The notes: generated from the sequence alone by a model not told the origin. DNA of 64,000 nucleotides from Pseudomonas sp. 102515 (GCF_031085165.1 NZ_JAVHTY010000004.1:248001-312000); one strand, 5' to 3'; counted from the stretch's first letter, positions 7,986 through 18,240 are shown. Translations and numbers: made by a program.

Positions 7986-8519
7986 GTGATCTTGGACGAT
8001 CGACGCAGCCGCGCCGCGGGCGGCATCTTCTTTTTCACGCTCAATCTCAACGACCGCTCGGCCACCCTGCTCGTCGACCATATCGGATCGCTCAGGCAGG
8101 CCATGCGCGAGGTGAAGGTCCGGCATCCCTTCGATATCCTCGCCATGGTGGTCCTCCCCGATCACCTGCACGCGCTCTGGCGCCTGCCGGACGACGATGG
8201 TGACTATCCGCTGCGTTGGAGCCTGATCAAGGCAGGCTTCTCCCGTCAGTTACCGCCGTTGCAGACGGTGAATCTGTCGCGGCGACTGAAACGCGAACGC
8301 GGCGTTTGGCAAGGACGCTATTGGGAGCACCGGATCCGCGACGAGCGGGATCTGCAGCGACATTTCGATTACATCCACTTCAACCCGGTGAGGCACGGCC
8401 ATGCGCGTAGGGCGGTGGAGTGGCCCTATTCGTCCATCCATCGCTATGTGCGAGCGGGCGTCCTGCCGGCCGATTGGGCAGGACAGCGCGATGAGGAGTG
8501 GGCGGTGGGCGAGCGGTGA
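7986..8519 (+). CDS. REP-associated tyrosine transposase (RAYT)
   Basis: A 177-residue Y1-type single-strand transposase. The metal-binding HUH motif is HLH in VVLPDHLHALW (about residues 57-67), and the nucleophilic Tyr is in DYIHFNPVRHG (about 128). The basic segment GVWQGRYWEHRIRDE between them is typical of RAYTs. These proteins bind and nick REP hairpins and are held to have spread them. The start is GTG at 7986 with AAGGA just upstream. REP-1 elements flank it on both sides, so the REP-1 family is its likely substrate. The frame is intact, suggesting a functional protein. Confidence 0.92.
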   Translation: MILDDRRSRAAGGIFFFTLNLNDRSATLLVDHIGSLRQAMREVKVRHPFDILAMVVLPDHLHALWRLPDDDGDYPLRWSLIKAGFSRQLPPLQTVNLSRRLKRERGVWQGRYWEHRIRDERDLQRHFDYIHFNPVRHGHARRAVEWPYSSIHRYVRAGVLPADWAGQRDEEWAVGER

Positions 8520-8530
8520 GGGTTGGTCGT

Positions 8531-8637
8531 GTTGGACTTCGCTGCGCTCAGCGCCAACCTACGCGGTGCAACCCTCCACGCCGTGCCCAAGCAACGTCGG
8601 GCACCCGTAGGTGGGGTCGAGCGTAGCGCAGCCCAAC
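8531..8637. repeat. REP-1 pair downstream of the RAYT gene
   Basis: A reversed REP (8531-8562, ending CTAC) begins 11 bp after the RAYT stop, and a forward one (8607-8637, GTAG...GCCCAAC) follows 44 bp later. Together with 7889-7920 they bracket the transposase. The second one also sits next to the end of ureC. Confidence 0.8.
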
Positions 8638-8666
8638 ATTCCCTGTGCCTCGTCAGAACAGGCCCG

Positions 8667-10367
<1,701 letters not shown>

Positions 10368-10394
10368 AGGTGTGAATCCCGAATGGAGATGGTC

Positions 10395-10500
10395 CGGTTT
10401 GCCCTCACTCCGACCCTCTTGCGGAGGGAGAGGGGGAAGAGCGGGTGGCAGGGTGTCTGTTCTTGACCCCCTCTCCCCTTGGGAGGGGGTTGGGTGAGGG
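10395..10500. repeat. TCCC-rich repeats between ureB and ureC
   Basis: Two blocks of the short repeat family: one with CTCTTGCGGAGGGAGAGG and one with CCCTCTCCCCTTGGGAGGG followed by GGTGAGGGCG. They stretch the ureB-ureC gap to 164 bp inside the operon. A hairpin here could alter the subunit expression ratio; that is a guess. Confidence 0.65.
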
Positions 10501-10531
10501 CGCGCGTAAAAGGCGAAGAGCCCGAGTGCCC

Positions 10532-10837
10532 CTACAACCTGCCCATCACCCGCCCGGCGAAGCCGTAGACGGTGCGCAGGCCAGCCAGCTCGACCAGTTC
10601 CACCTCGCGACTCTGCCCTGGTTCGAAGCGCACGGCGGTGCCGGCGGCGATGTTCAGGCGCATGCCGCGGGCCAGTGCACGGTCGAACAGCAGGGCGTCG
10701 TTGGTCTCGTGGAAATGGTAGTGGGAGCCCACCTGGATCGGCCGGTCGCCGCTGTTGGCGACGGTCAGGCTCAAGGTGCGGCGGCCGGCATTGAGTTCGA
10801 TGTCGCCGTCCTGGATCTGGTATTCGCCGGGGATCAT
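10532..10837 (-). CDS. ureB: Urease subunit beta
   Basis: A 101-residue urease beta subunit, the usual size when the small subunits are unfused. It starts [16 protein letters not shown] and contains the conserved SHYHFHETN block and [17 protein letters not shown]. It packs with UreA and UreC in the trimeric urease. Its ATG at 10837 overlaps the stop of the upstream acetyltransferase by four bases (ATGA), so the two are translationally coupled. Confidence 0.96.
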   Translation of the reverse strand: MIPGEYQIQDGDIELNAGRRTLSLTVANSGDRPIQVGSHYHFHETNDALLFDRALARGMRLNIAAGTAVRFEPGQSREVELVELAGLRTVYGFAGRVMGRL

Positions 10838-11343
10838 GGGCGCTGCTCCAGCATCAGTTGCATGAAGGTGAGGTCCAGCCAGCGACCGAACTTGATGCCG
10901 ACCTGGGGCATCTGCCCGGTGGTGATGAAGCCCAGTCGTTCGTGCAGGCGGATGGAGGCCTGGTTGCCACTTTCGATGGCGGCCACCATCACGTGCTTGT
11001 CGCAGGCGCGGGCGCGTTCGATGAGCACCGTCATCAGCCGCGGGCCGATGCCCTGGCCGCGCTGGTCGGGGTGGATATAGACCGAGTGCTCGACGGTGTG
11101 GCGAAAGCCCTCGAAGGGCCGCCAGTCGCCGAAGGAGGCGTAGCCCACCACCGTGCCTATGGCATTTTCGGCGACCAGGATCGGGTAGCCCTGGGTAGCA
11201 CGCAGGTCGAACCAGGCCTGGCGGTTGGCCAGGTCCACGGGGGTCTCGTTCCAGATCGCCGTGGTGTTGCTGACGGCGTCGTTGTAGATGTGCAGCACGG
11301 CCGGCAGGTCGGCAGGGATGGCGTCGCGGACGATCAGGCTCAT
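10834..11343 (-). CDS. GNAT N-acetyltransferase inside the urease operon (phosphinothricin/methionine sulfoximine type)
   Basis: A 169-residue GNAT protein of the Pat/Bar-like group. Visible: [20 protein letters not shown] at the start, [18 protein letters not shown] as the acetyl-CoA loop (motif A, R/Q-x-x-G-x-G/A), and [14 protein letters not shown] near the end. The same gene occupies the same place, between ureA and ureB, in P. aeruginosa (PA4866), where it acetylates methionine sulfoximine and sulfone. That would protect glutamine synthetase, which assimilates urease-derived ammonia. AGGGAGG precedes ATG 11343; it overlaps ureB by four bases. Confidence 0.88.
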   Translation of the reverse strand: MSLIVRDAIPADLPAVLHIYNDAVSNTTAIWNETPVDLANRQAWFDLRATQGYPILVAENAIGTVVGYASFGDWRPFEGFRHTVEHSVYIHPDQRGQGIGPRLMTVLIERARACDKHVMVAAIESGNQASIRLHERLGFITTGQMPQVGIKFGRWLDLTFMQLMLEQRP

Positions 11344-11353
11344 GGCGGCCTCC

Positions 11354-11656
11354 CTAGGCGATCGGCTGGTGGACGGTGACGAGCTTGGTCCCGTCGGGGA
11401 AGGTGGCTTCCACCTGGATCTCCGGGATCATCTCCGGGACGCCTTCCATCACCTGGTCGCGGGTCAGCAGGGTGGTGCCGTAGTGCATCAGCTCGGCGAC
11501 GGTGCGACCGTCACGGGCGCCTTCGAGCAGGGCGGCGGAGATCAGCGCCATGGCTTCCGGGTAGTTGAGCTTCACCCCACGCGCCAGGCGGCGTTCGGCC
11601 ACCAGGCCGGCGGTGAAGATGAGCAGCTTGTCTTTTTCGCGGGGCGTCAGGTCCAT
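11354..11656 (-). CDS. ureA: Urease subunit gamma
   Basis: A 100-residue urease gamma subunit of standard length: [14 protein letters not shown] at the start, then [20 protein letters not shown] and the C-terminal [15 protein letters not shown]. It lies 10 bp ahead of the acetyltransferase gene and 81 bp after ureD, on the same strand. Confidence 0.97.
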   Translation of the reverse strand: MDLTPREKDKLLIFTAGLVAERRLARGVKLNYPEAMALISAALLEGARDGRTVAELMHYGTTLLTRDQVMEGVPEMIPEIQVEATFPDGTKLVTVHQPIA

Positions 11657-11737
11657 GGGTGTTCCGGTTGGCAGGTTCGGTCAAGGAAGGTCGATCATCG
11701 CGGTCGTGGGCCGCGCCTACAAGAGTGTGTCGCGGCC

Positions 11738-12577
11738 TCAGGTGCTCCAGATCCGCGGTGGCACGGCGGCACGGCCGAGCAGGGCCGGGCGCAGCAGGCG
11801 CCAGACCTCGATCAGCCAGGCGCGCGCCTGCAGCGATTCGGCGGCCAGGCAGCGGGCGACCACCAGGCCGGGCAGCTGGGTCAGGTCGCCGCGGACCGGC
11901 AGGTCGAGTTCGCGGCAACGCGCCAGGGTGTCGGCGTCCAGGGTGCCGGTGATCAGCAGGGTGGCGAACACCGGCTGACCGGCGAGGCCGATGGGCGAGT
12001 CCAGCAAGCGATCCGCGCCGACCAGGCGCTGGCGCTCGTGCCACAGTGGCGTGCCGTCGCGACGGATGTCCAGGTGCGCCTGGAACAGGCCTTCGGTGAA
12101 GCGCTCGGCACTGGCCGGGCGGCCCAGGGCGACGATGTCCCAGTAGCAGAGGCGGGCATCGCCTGCCAGGTCGATGCGGGTGGCCAGATGGGCCTGGGCG
12201 CCGGAGAAGACGATGGTCTCCTGGGGCAGCCACTCCAGGGTGGCGCCAGCGGCCACGCCCAGCTCGATCTGCTGGTGCGCCGCGCTGTCGGCGCGGTACC
12301 ACTTGGCCGCCCCGGGGCTGGTGAGCTGGGCCCAGGCGTTTTCGCCGACGCTGACGTCGATGTCCAGCCGATCGCCCCCGGCGATGCCACCTGGTGGATG
12401 GACGATGATGTGCTGGCAGACCTCGGGGCCTTCGGCGTGGAGGTGTTTCTGCACCCGTAACGGACCGAGATGGCGGCGGGTGGTCGGCCGGCTCCAGTCG
12501 CCCTGGCGGGCATAGGCCAGCTCCAGGCGCGCCAGCCAGGCGGGAGTGAAGAGGGCGGGGGGCAGGGCGGAGGTCAT
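11738..12577 (-). CDS. ureD: Urease accessory protein UreD
   Basis: A 279-residue UreD scaffold, which binds apo-urease and accepts nickel through UreF and UreG. Conserved blocks are [29 protein letters not shown] and the [13 protein letters not shown] region. It is the first gene of the operon. ATG 12577 has only a weak ribosome site. A candidate sigma-54 promoter lies 45 bp upstream. UreF and UreG, its partners, are not in the window. Confidence 0.95.
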   Translation of the reverse strand: MTSALPPALFTPAWLARLELAYARQGDWSRPTTRRHLGPLRVQKHLHAEGPEVCQHIIVHPPGGIAGGDRLDIDVSVGENAWAQLTSPGAAKWYRADSAAHQQIELGVAAGATLEWLPQETIVFSGAQAHLATRIDLAGDARLCYWDIVALGRPASAERFTEGLFQAHLDIRRDGTPLWHERQRLVGADRLLDSPIGLAGQPVFATLLITGTLDADTLARCRELDLPVRGDLTQLPGLVVARCLAAESLQARAWLIEVWRLLRPALLGRAAVPPRIWST

Positions 12578-12621
12578 CGGGGGTGGTCGTTGTTCTGGTT
12601 GGGGCTGTTTGGGGAGGCCCT

Positions 12622-12637
12622 TGCAAGAATCTGACCG
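12622..12637 (-). promoter_or_regulatory. Candidate sigma-54 (-24/-12) promoter for the urease operon
   Basis: On the minus strand the sequence CGGTCAGATTCTTGCA has the GG-N10-GC spacing and a good -12 box (TTGCA), but a poor -24 box (consensus TGGCAC). A transcript would start near 12611, about 35 bases ahead of ureD. Nitrogen control of urease through sigma-54 is known in related bacteria; here the call rests on one good half. Confidence 0.4.
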
Positions 12638-12672
12638 GGTGGGTGGTATCTGTGAGGCGGGGGCGCTCTAGA

Positions 12673-12930
12673 GACCCTGTTTCGCCTGACCAGCGTCTTA
12701 CTTTTGCCAGTTGGGTAGGTTGGCGCTGAGCGTAGCGAAGCCCACCGGGGCGGAGGTTGGCCTATATACCTTGGTTTTTCAGTGCTCTAGCTACTTATCG
12801 AGGTCTGTTGATGGTTTTGTTTCGCCCAGGTCGGCGAAATAAGAACCATCAAAGCACTCGATAATCAGCCAGTGCAGTGATAAGCCAAAACTCCAAGTGT
12901 TGGGCTTCGCTACGCTCAGCGCCAACCTAC
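12673..12930. repeat. Collapsed copy (D) of the long composite repeat with REP-1 elements
   Basis: The 390-bp gap between ureD and the AraC gene holds a left-arm remnant (TTTCGCCTGACCAGCG then CTTACTTTTGCC, about 12680-12708), a REP-1 at 12715-12745, and a tight hairpin made of the two outer tips of the long repeat (about 12796-12874). In the hairpin GTTGATGGTTTTGTTTCGCC faces GGCGAAATAAGAACCATCAA across a few bases. The outer part TTATCGAG / CTCGATAA matches the tips of copy B. A reversed REP-1 (12899-12930) closes it. The central REP-2 pair and the long arms are missing. Confidence 0.7.
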
Positions 12931-12967
12931 GTCAGCCGGCGTTCGGGGTGCGCTTCCCCAATCCGTT

Positions 12968-14011
12968 TTACGAAATTTCCCGCCACTGCCGCGGACTCAC
13001 CTGGAACCACCGCCGAAACGCCCGCGAAAAGGCGCTCGTTTCCGAATAGCCCAGCAGCGGCGCCAGGTCGGTGACTGGCAGCCGCTGCCGCAGGTAGTGC
13101 TGCGCCAGGTCGCGGCGAACGCCCTCGACCAGCGCCGAGAAGCTCGCGCCCTGGTCGCGCAGGCGCCGTTGCAGCTGGCTGGTGGACAGGTCCAGGCGCT
13201 GGGCGATGGACTCCAGGCTGGGCTCGCCCAGGGGCAGCGCCAGGCGCACCGAGGCGCGGACTTCTTCGAGCAGTTCCATCTGCGGCAGGCGCTGGCCGAG
13301 TTGGCGGATGGCGTCCTGCACCACCAGCAGGAGCAGCGGATCGTGGTCGGGCATGGCGCGGCCGCGCAGGTCGGCCTTGGGCACCAGCATGGCGTTGCAG
13401 GGCTGGCCGAAGCTGACCGGGGCATCGAACAGCCGCCGGTGTTCGTGCCAGCCCTCGGGGCGCGGATGTTCGAATTGCACCGCGCGCGGCGCCCAGGTGG
13501 GGCCGAGCACATGGCGCAACAGGTTGAGCAGCATGCCCAGGGTCAGCTCGGCGTCCTGGCGGCGGGCGACGATGGCGCCGTGGCGCACCTGGTAGTCGAA
13601 GCGCCAGCAGTCACCGGCGTCCACCAGCTGGATCAGGGTGCTGTGCTGATGGAAGGGAAAGGCGGCGGCGAAGTTCTGCAGGGCCGCCTCGGCGGTCGGC
13701 GAGCAGAGCCCCACGTAGCCCAGCAGGCCGAGCCTCTGCGGCTTGAATTGCCCGCCGTAGTGCAGACCGAAATTGTCGCAGCCGGACTGGGCGGCGGCCT
13801 CTTCCAGGACCCGGCAGTAATTGCCCAGGCCCAGGCTCAGCGTGGGGTGCTGCAGCTGTTCGGGGTCGATGCCGGCGGTGCCGAAAATGCGATCGACGTC
13901 GCCGCCGTGGCTGGTGATGACGGCGTCCAGGCCACTGGCGGCGGCGGAGAGCACGCCGAGGTTGCGCGACGGTGAGGTCAGGGCGGCGAAGCCGGAGGCG
14001 GCCAGGGGCAT
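12968..14011 (-). CDS. AraC family regulator (arabinose-binding-like N domain)
   Basis: A 347-residue regulator with an N-terminal ligand/dimer domain of the Arabinose_bd type (residues about 25-215; GLHYGGQFKPQRLGLLGYVG is characteristic) and a C-terminal AraC helix-turn-helix pair (about 240-345; SLESIAQRLDLSTSQLQRRL and LLGYSETSAFSRAFRRWF). ATG 14011 is chosen because the protein family begins here; the frame remains open to 14251 but that stretch looks non-coding. It diverges from eat-eutB-eutC and is the probable activator of ethanolamine use, taking the place that the sigma-54 activator EatR has in P. aeruginosa. That role is inference. Confidence 0.85.
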   Translation of the reverse strand: MPLAASGFAALTSPSRNLGVLSAAASGLDAVITSHGGDVDRIFGTAGIDPEQLQHPTLSLGLGNYCRVLEEAAAQSGCDNFGLHYGGQFKPQRLGLLGYVGLCSPTAEAALQNFAAAFPFHQHSTLIQLVDAGDCWRFDYQVRHGAIVARRQDAELTLGMLLNLLRHVLGPTWAPRAVQFEHPRPEGWHEHRRLFDAPVSFGQPCNAMLVPKADLRGRAMPDHDPLLLLVVQDAIRQLGQRLPQMELLEEVRASVRLALPLGEPSLESIAQRLDLSTSQLQRRLRDQGASFSALVEGVRRDLAQHYLRQRLPVTDLAPLLGYSETSAFSRAFRRWFQVSPRQWREIS

Positions 14012-14158
14012 GGTGCGGGTCCAGGGAGGGGATCGGCACGAATGAAGCAAAGGCTGTGCCCTGGGGTGGAAAGCCGTCCTCCACCAGGGTCGAAATACCG
14101 AAGGCTTCACGCTATTGGGTGCCTTGGCGTGCTTCATCGCGGGGCGGGCGGTCGGGTG

Positions 14159-14258
14159 CCGCACCAGGGTGGTGCGGTCTCGGGTAGCACCCTGGGAAGA
14201 GGGGTAACGCCGACTTGACCCGCGGTCACGGCGACCGTGCCGAGCGGTCAAGTCGGCG
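14159..14258. promoter_or_regulatory. Inverted repeats in the araC-eat divergent region
   Basis: The 339-bp intergenic region holds two clean inverted repeats: CCGCACCA / TGGTGCGG (14159-14166 and 14170-14177) and the perfect 13-mer CGCCGACTTGACC / GGTCAAGTCGGCG (14208-14220 and 14246-14258). The spacer of the second contains a smaller dyad (CACGG / CCGTG). They lie about 90-190 bp ahead of eat and are candidate regulator sites or transcript hairpins. No -35/-10 or -24/-12 promoter could be called with confidence. Confidence 0.5.
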
Positions 14259-14350
14259 CGGCCCTGAGCTGTTTAAGCTCGAAAAGGCCGGGCATCGCGG
14301 GATCGCGGTGACCCATTCGGATCACGTCGCTACACGGGGAGTGGCCTGTC

Positions 14351-15715
14351 ATGACCAACGAGAAACTCAAGCCGACCCTCGGCACCCTGCACCTCTGGGG
14401 CATCGCCGTGGGGCTGGTGATCTCCGGGGAATACTTCGGCTGGAGCTACGGCTGGGGCGTCGCCGGCACCCTGGGCTTCCTGATCACCGCGCTGGTGGTG
14501 GCGGTGATGTACACCTGCTTCATCTTCAGCTTCACCGAACTGACCACCGCCATTCCCCACGCCGGCGGGCCCTTCGCCTACAGCCGGCGGGCCTTCGGTC
14601 CCACGGGTGGCACCATCGCCGGCATCGCCACCCTGATCGAATTCGTCTTCGCGCCGCCGGCCATCGCCATGGCCATCGGCGCCTACCTCAACGTGCAGTT
14701 TCCCACCCTCGATCCCAAGCTCTGCGCGGTGGCGGCCTATTTCATCTTCATGACCCTGAACATCCTCGGGGTGAGCATCGCCGCCACCTTCGAACTGGTG
14801 GTCACGGTGCTGGCGGTGATCGAGCTCCTGATCTTCATGGGGGTGGTGGCGCCGGGCTTCAGCCTGACCAACTTCACCAGCGGCGGCTGGGCTGGCCAGG
14901 ACCAGTTCTCCCTGGCCGCGGTGGGCGGCATGTTCGCCGCCATTCCCTTCGCCATCTGGTTCTTTCTCGCCATCGAGGGCGCGGCCATGGCCGCCGAGGA
15001 AGCCAAGGACCCCAAGCGGACCATACCCAAGGCCTACATCGCCGGCATCCTCACCCTGGTGACCCTGGCCATCGGCGTGATGATCTTCGCCGGCGGGGTG
15101 GGTGACTGGCGCGCCCTGTCCAACATCAACGACCCGCTGCCGCAGGCCATGAAGGGCGTGGTGGGCGAGGGTTCGGTGTGGCTGCACCTGCTGGTGGGCA
15201 TCGGCCTGTTCGGTCTGGTGGCCAGCTTCCACGGCATCATCCTCGGCTATTCCCGGCAGTTCTTCGCCCTGGCTCGCGCCGGCTTCCTGCCCCGCGGCCT
15301 GGCCAAGCTGTCGCGCTTCCAGACCCCGCACCGGGCGGTGCTGGCGGGTGGCGTGGTGGGCATCGCCGCCATCTTCAGCGACGGCGTTATCAGCCTGCAG
15401 GGCCTGACCCTGACCGCCGCCATGATCACCATGAGCGTGTTCGGCGCCATCGTCATGTACATCATGAGCATGCTCAGTCTGTTCAAGCTGCGGCGCAGCG
15501 AGCCGAACCTGGAGCGCACCTTCCGCGCCCCCGGCTATCCGGTGGTGCCGGCCATCGCCCTGGTGCTGGCGGTGGTCTGCCTGATCGCCATGGTCTGGTA
15601 CAACCCGGTGATCGCCAGTGTCTTCGTGGTGCTGATGGTGATAGGCGCGCTGGTCTGCGGTCTCAGCCGTAGACAGGGCGACATCGCTCCCGACGCCGCC
15701 TTCGGCGAGGCCTGA
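14351..15715 (+). CDS. eat: Ethanolamine permease
   Basis: A 454-residue, 12-segment APC-superfamily transporter of the ethanolamine permease type (TIGR00908). The N-terminal motif LGTLHLWGIAVGLVISGEYFG and the block FAIWFFLAIEGAAMAAEEAKD are typical. It brings ethanolamine through the inner membrane for the lyase encoded just downstream (23 bp to eutB). P. aeruginosa has the same permease-eutB-eutC order. No microcompartment genes are present, so this is the short, shell-free pathway. Confidence 0.92.
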   Translation: MTNEKLKPTLGTLHLWGIAVGLVISGEYFGWSYGWGVAGTLGFLITALVVAVMYTCFIFSFTELTTAIPHAGGPFAYSRRAFGPTGGTIAGIATLIEFVFAPPAIAMAIGAYLNVQFPTLDPKLCAVAAYFIFMTLNILGVSIAATFELVVTVLAVIELLIFMGVVAPGFSLTNFTSGGWAGQDQFSLAAVGGMFAAIPFAIWFFLAIEGAAMAAEEAKDPKRTIPKAYIAGILTLVTLAIGVMIFAGGVGDWRALSNINDPLPQAMKGVVGEGSVWLHLLVGIGLFGLVASFHGIILGYSRQFFALARAGFLPRGLAKLSRFQTPHRAVLAGGVVGIAAIFSDGVISLQGLTLTAAMITMSVFGAIVMYIMSMLSLFKLRRSEPNLERTFRAPGYPVVPAIALVLAVVCLIAMVWYNPVIASVFVVLMVIGALVCGLSRRQGDIAPDAAFGEA

Positions 15716-15738
15716 GCAGCGCAACCCGAGGAGGTAGC

Positions 15739-17130
15739 ATGAGCGGTTTTGAGCACAGCGTGGGCGGCCAGACCTGGCGTTTCGCCGATCTCAAGGAACT
15801 GCTGGCCAAGGCCACCCCGGCGCGTTCCGGGGATGTCCTGGCCGGGGTCGCCGCCGGCAGCGACGTCGAGCGGGTGGCGGCGCAGATGGCGCTGGCCGAG
15901 GTGCCGCTCAAGCACTTCCTCAGCGAGGTGGTGATCCCCTACGAAGCCGACGAGGTCACCCGGCTGATCCTGGACAGTCACGATGCCCAGGCCTTCGCCC
16001 CGGTCGCCCATCTCACCGTGGGCGGCTTCCGCGACTGGCTGCTGGGTCCGGCGGCCGACGAGACCAGTCTTGCCGCCCTGGCGCCGGGGCTGACCCCGGA
16101 GATGGTCGCCGCGGTGTCCAAGATCATGCGTATCCAGGACCTGATCCTGGTGGCGCAGAAGGTCCGCGTGGTGACCCGCTTTCGCAACACCATCGGCCTG
16201 CGTGGACGGCTGTCGACCCGGCTGCAGCCCAATCACCCCACCGACGATCCGGCCGGCATCGCCGCCAGCGTCCTCGACGGCCTGCTCTATGGCAATGGCG
16301 ATGCGGTGATCGGCATCAACCCGGCCACCGACAGCACCAGCGGCATCTGCGAACTGCTGAAGATGCTCGACGCCGTGATCCAGCGCTACGAGATTCCCAC
16401 CCAGTCCTGCGTACTGACCCACGTCACCACCAGCATCGCCGCCATCGAGCGTGGTGCGCCGGTGGACCTGGTGTTCCAGTCCATCGCCGGCACCCAGGGC
16501 GCCAACGAGAGCTTCGGCATCAGCCTGGCGCTGCTGCAGGAAGGCTACGAAGCCGGGCTGTCGCAACGCCGTGGCACCCTGGGCGACAACCTCATGTATT
16601 TCGAGACGGGGCAGGGCAGTGCCCTCTCCGCAGGGGCCCACCATGGCGTCGACCAGCAGACCTGCGAGGTGCGCGCCTACGCCGTGGCGCGGAAATTCAA
16701 GCCGCTGCTGGTCAACACCGTGGTCGGCTTCATCGGCCCGGAGTACCTCTACAACGGCAAGCAGATCATCCGCGCCGGGCTGGAGGATCACTTCTGCGGC
16801 AAGCTGCTCGGCGTGCCCATGGGGTGCGACATCTGCTACACCAACCATGCCGAGGCCGACCAGGACGACATGGACATGCTGCTGACCCTGCTGGGCGCAG
16901 CGGGCATCAACTTCATCATGGGCATCCCTGGGTCGGACGACGTGATGCTCAACTACCAGACCACCTCCTTCCACGACGCCCTCTACGCCCGCCAGGTACT
17001 GGGCCTGCAACCGGCGCCGGAATTCGCCGCCTGGCTCGACCGCCTGGGCATCCTGCGCCTGGAGGATGGCCGCTTCCGCCTTGGCGAGGGCCTGCCGGCG
17101 CCGTTCCAGCGGGCGTTGGCGCAGGTTTGA
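15739..17130 (+). CDS. eutB: Ethanolamine ammonia-lyase large subunit
   Basis: A 463-residue EutB of standard length, the active-site TIM-barrel subunit of the adenosylcobalamin-dependent enzyme that splits ethanolamine into acetaldehyde and ammonia. Characteristic blocks: RFRNTIGLRGRLSTRLQPNH, GINPATDSTSG, YFETGQGSALSAGAHHG, and MGCDICYTNHAEADQDDMD. The start has GAGGAGG eight bases upstream. It forms an operon with eat and eutC, although 183 bp of REP sequence separates it from eutC. Confidence 0.96.
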   Translation: MSGFEHSVGGQTWRFADLKELLAKATPARSGDVLAGVAAGSDVERVAAQMALAEVPLKHFLSEVVIPYEADEVTRLILDSHDAQAFAPVAHLTVGGFRDWLLGPAADETSLAALAPGLTPEMVAAVSKIMRIQDLILVAQKVRVVTRFRNTIGLRGRLSTRLQPNHPTDDPAGIAASVLDGLLYGNGDAVIGINPATDSTSGICELLKMLDAVIQRYEIPTQSCVLTHVTTSIAAIERGAPVDLVFQSIAGTQGANESFGISLALLQEGYEAGLSQRRGTLGDNLMYFETGQGSALSAGAHHGVDQQTCEVRAYAVARKFKPLLVNTVVGFIGPEYLYNGKQIIRAGLEDHFCGKLLGVPMGCDICYTNHAEADQDDMDMLLTLLGAAGINFIMGIPGSDDVMLNYQTTSFHDALYARQVLGLQPAPEFAAWLDRLGILRLEDGRFRLGEGLPAPFQRALAQV

Positions 17131-17140
17131 ATGGTTTTTC

Positions 17141-17300
17141 GCCGGTTGGGCTGAGCGTTAGCGAAGCCCAACCGGCCCGGCTCGGGCCTGTTGGGCTTCG
17201 ACGGTGGTGCTGTCTCGACCCAACCTACGAAAGGGCCGAGTACCAGACCCAACCCTTGCTTGTCGGGCTTCGACGATGAAGCCGTCTCAACCCAACCTAC
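17141..17300. repeat. Three REP-1 elements between eutB and eutC
   Basis: REP-1 copies at 17141-17172 (forward, GTAG head lost), 17190-17228 (reversed) and 17262-17300 (reversed). The last two have the longer centre with GACGGTGGTG or GACGATGAAG. The array ends three bases before the ribosome binding site of eutC. It is unusual to find a REP cluster inside an operon encoding two subunits of one enzyme. Confidence 0.85.
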
Positions 17301-17313
17301 CGAGGAGGTTGCC

Positions 17314-18129
17314 TTGAAAGACTCCGACACCGCCCGTCCCGACCCCTGGGCCGAATTGCGTCGCCTCACCCCGGCACGCATCGCCCTGGGCCGCGCGGGC
17401 ACCAGCCTGCCGACTGCTGCGCAGCTTGATTTCCAGGCTGCCCATGCCCAGGCCCGCGATGCGGTGCACCTGGCGTTCGACCACCCGGCCTTGCGTGACG
17501 GCCTGGCTGCCCAGGGGCGCGAGACCCTGGTGCTCAAGAGCGCCGCGCCGGATCGCCATACCTATCTGCAGCGGCCGGACCTGGGGCGCAGGCTGTCGGA
17601 GGAGTCCGCCCGCGAACTCGCGGCCTATGCCGCCGAGCATCCCGAGGGCTTCGACGTCGCCGTGGTCATCGCTGACGGCCTCTCGGCCCTGGCGGTGCAT
17701 CGCCATGCGCTACCTTTCCTGGAGCGGCTGGCCGACCAGGCCCAGGCCGACGGCTGGCGGTGGGCGCCGGTGACGCTGGTGGAGCAGGGGCGGGTGGCGG
17801 TGGGCGATGAAATCGGCGGGCTGCTCAAGGCGCGCCTGCTGGTGATGCTGATCGGCGAGCGCCCGGGCCTGAGTTCGCCCGACAGCCTCGGGCTCTACTT
17901 CACCTACGGTCCGCGCCCAGGGCTAAACGACGCCTATCGCAACTGCATCTCCAACGTGCGCCTGGAAGGGCTGGCCTATGGCCTGGCGGCGCACAAGCTG
18001 CTCTATCTGATGCGCGAGGCGGATCGCCGCAGGCTCTCTGGCGTGCAACTCAAGGACGAAGCCGAGGTGCCGCTGTTGGAGGGTGGGCAGGAGAACGCGC
18101 GAATCGGCAATTTCCTCACCGCGCCTTAG
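17314..18129 (+). CDS. eutC: Ethanolamine ammonia-lyase small subunit
   Basis: A 271-residue EutC, which forms the cobalamin-binding site with EutB. Recognised by [33 protein letters not shown] in parts, the lysine-rich [22 protein letters not shown] region, and [16 protein letters not shown] followed by [15 protein letters not shown]. The start is taken as TTG 17314 because a perfect AGGAGG lies five bases upstream and the protein family begins at [11 protein letters not shown]. An in-frame ATG at 17191 would translate REP sequence and is rejected. Confidence 0.93.
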   Translation: MKDSDTARPDPWAELRRLTPARIALGRAGTSLPTAAQLDFQAAHAQARDAVHLAFDHPALRDGLAAQGRETLVLKSAAPDRHTYLQRPDLGRRLSEESARELAAYAAEHPEGFDVAVVIADGLSALAVHRHALPFLERLADQAQADGWRWAPVTLVEQGRVAVGDEIGGLLKARLLVMLIGERPGLSSPDSLGLYFTYGPRPGLNDAYRNCISNVRLEGLAYGLAAHKLLYLMREADRRRLSGVQLKDEAEVPLLEGGQENARIGNFLTAP

Positions 18130-18240
18130 CATCGCTTTTTTAGAAAACTCGTCTAGTACAGTGGTTTCAAGCGATCTTCGCTCTCAATGATTACCCGTTG
18201 CGGCCGCTAAACTGGTTCATTGCGCTTCAGGAGCCGCTCT

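Noticed and set aside
17191-17313. Longer EutC starting at ATG 17191
   Set aside because: The extra residues are translated REP sequence, and a perfect ribosome site precedes TTG 17314 instead.
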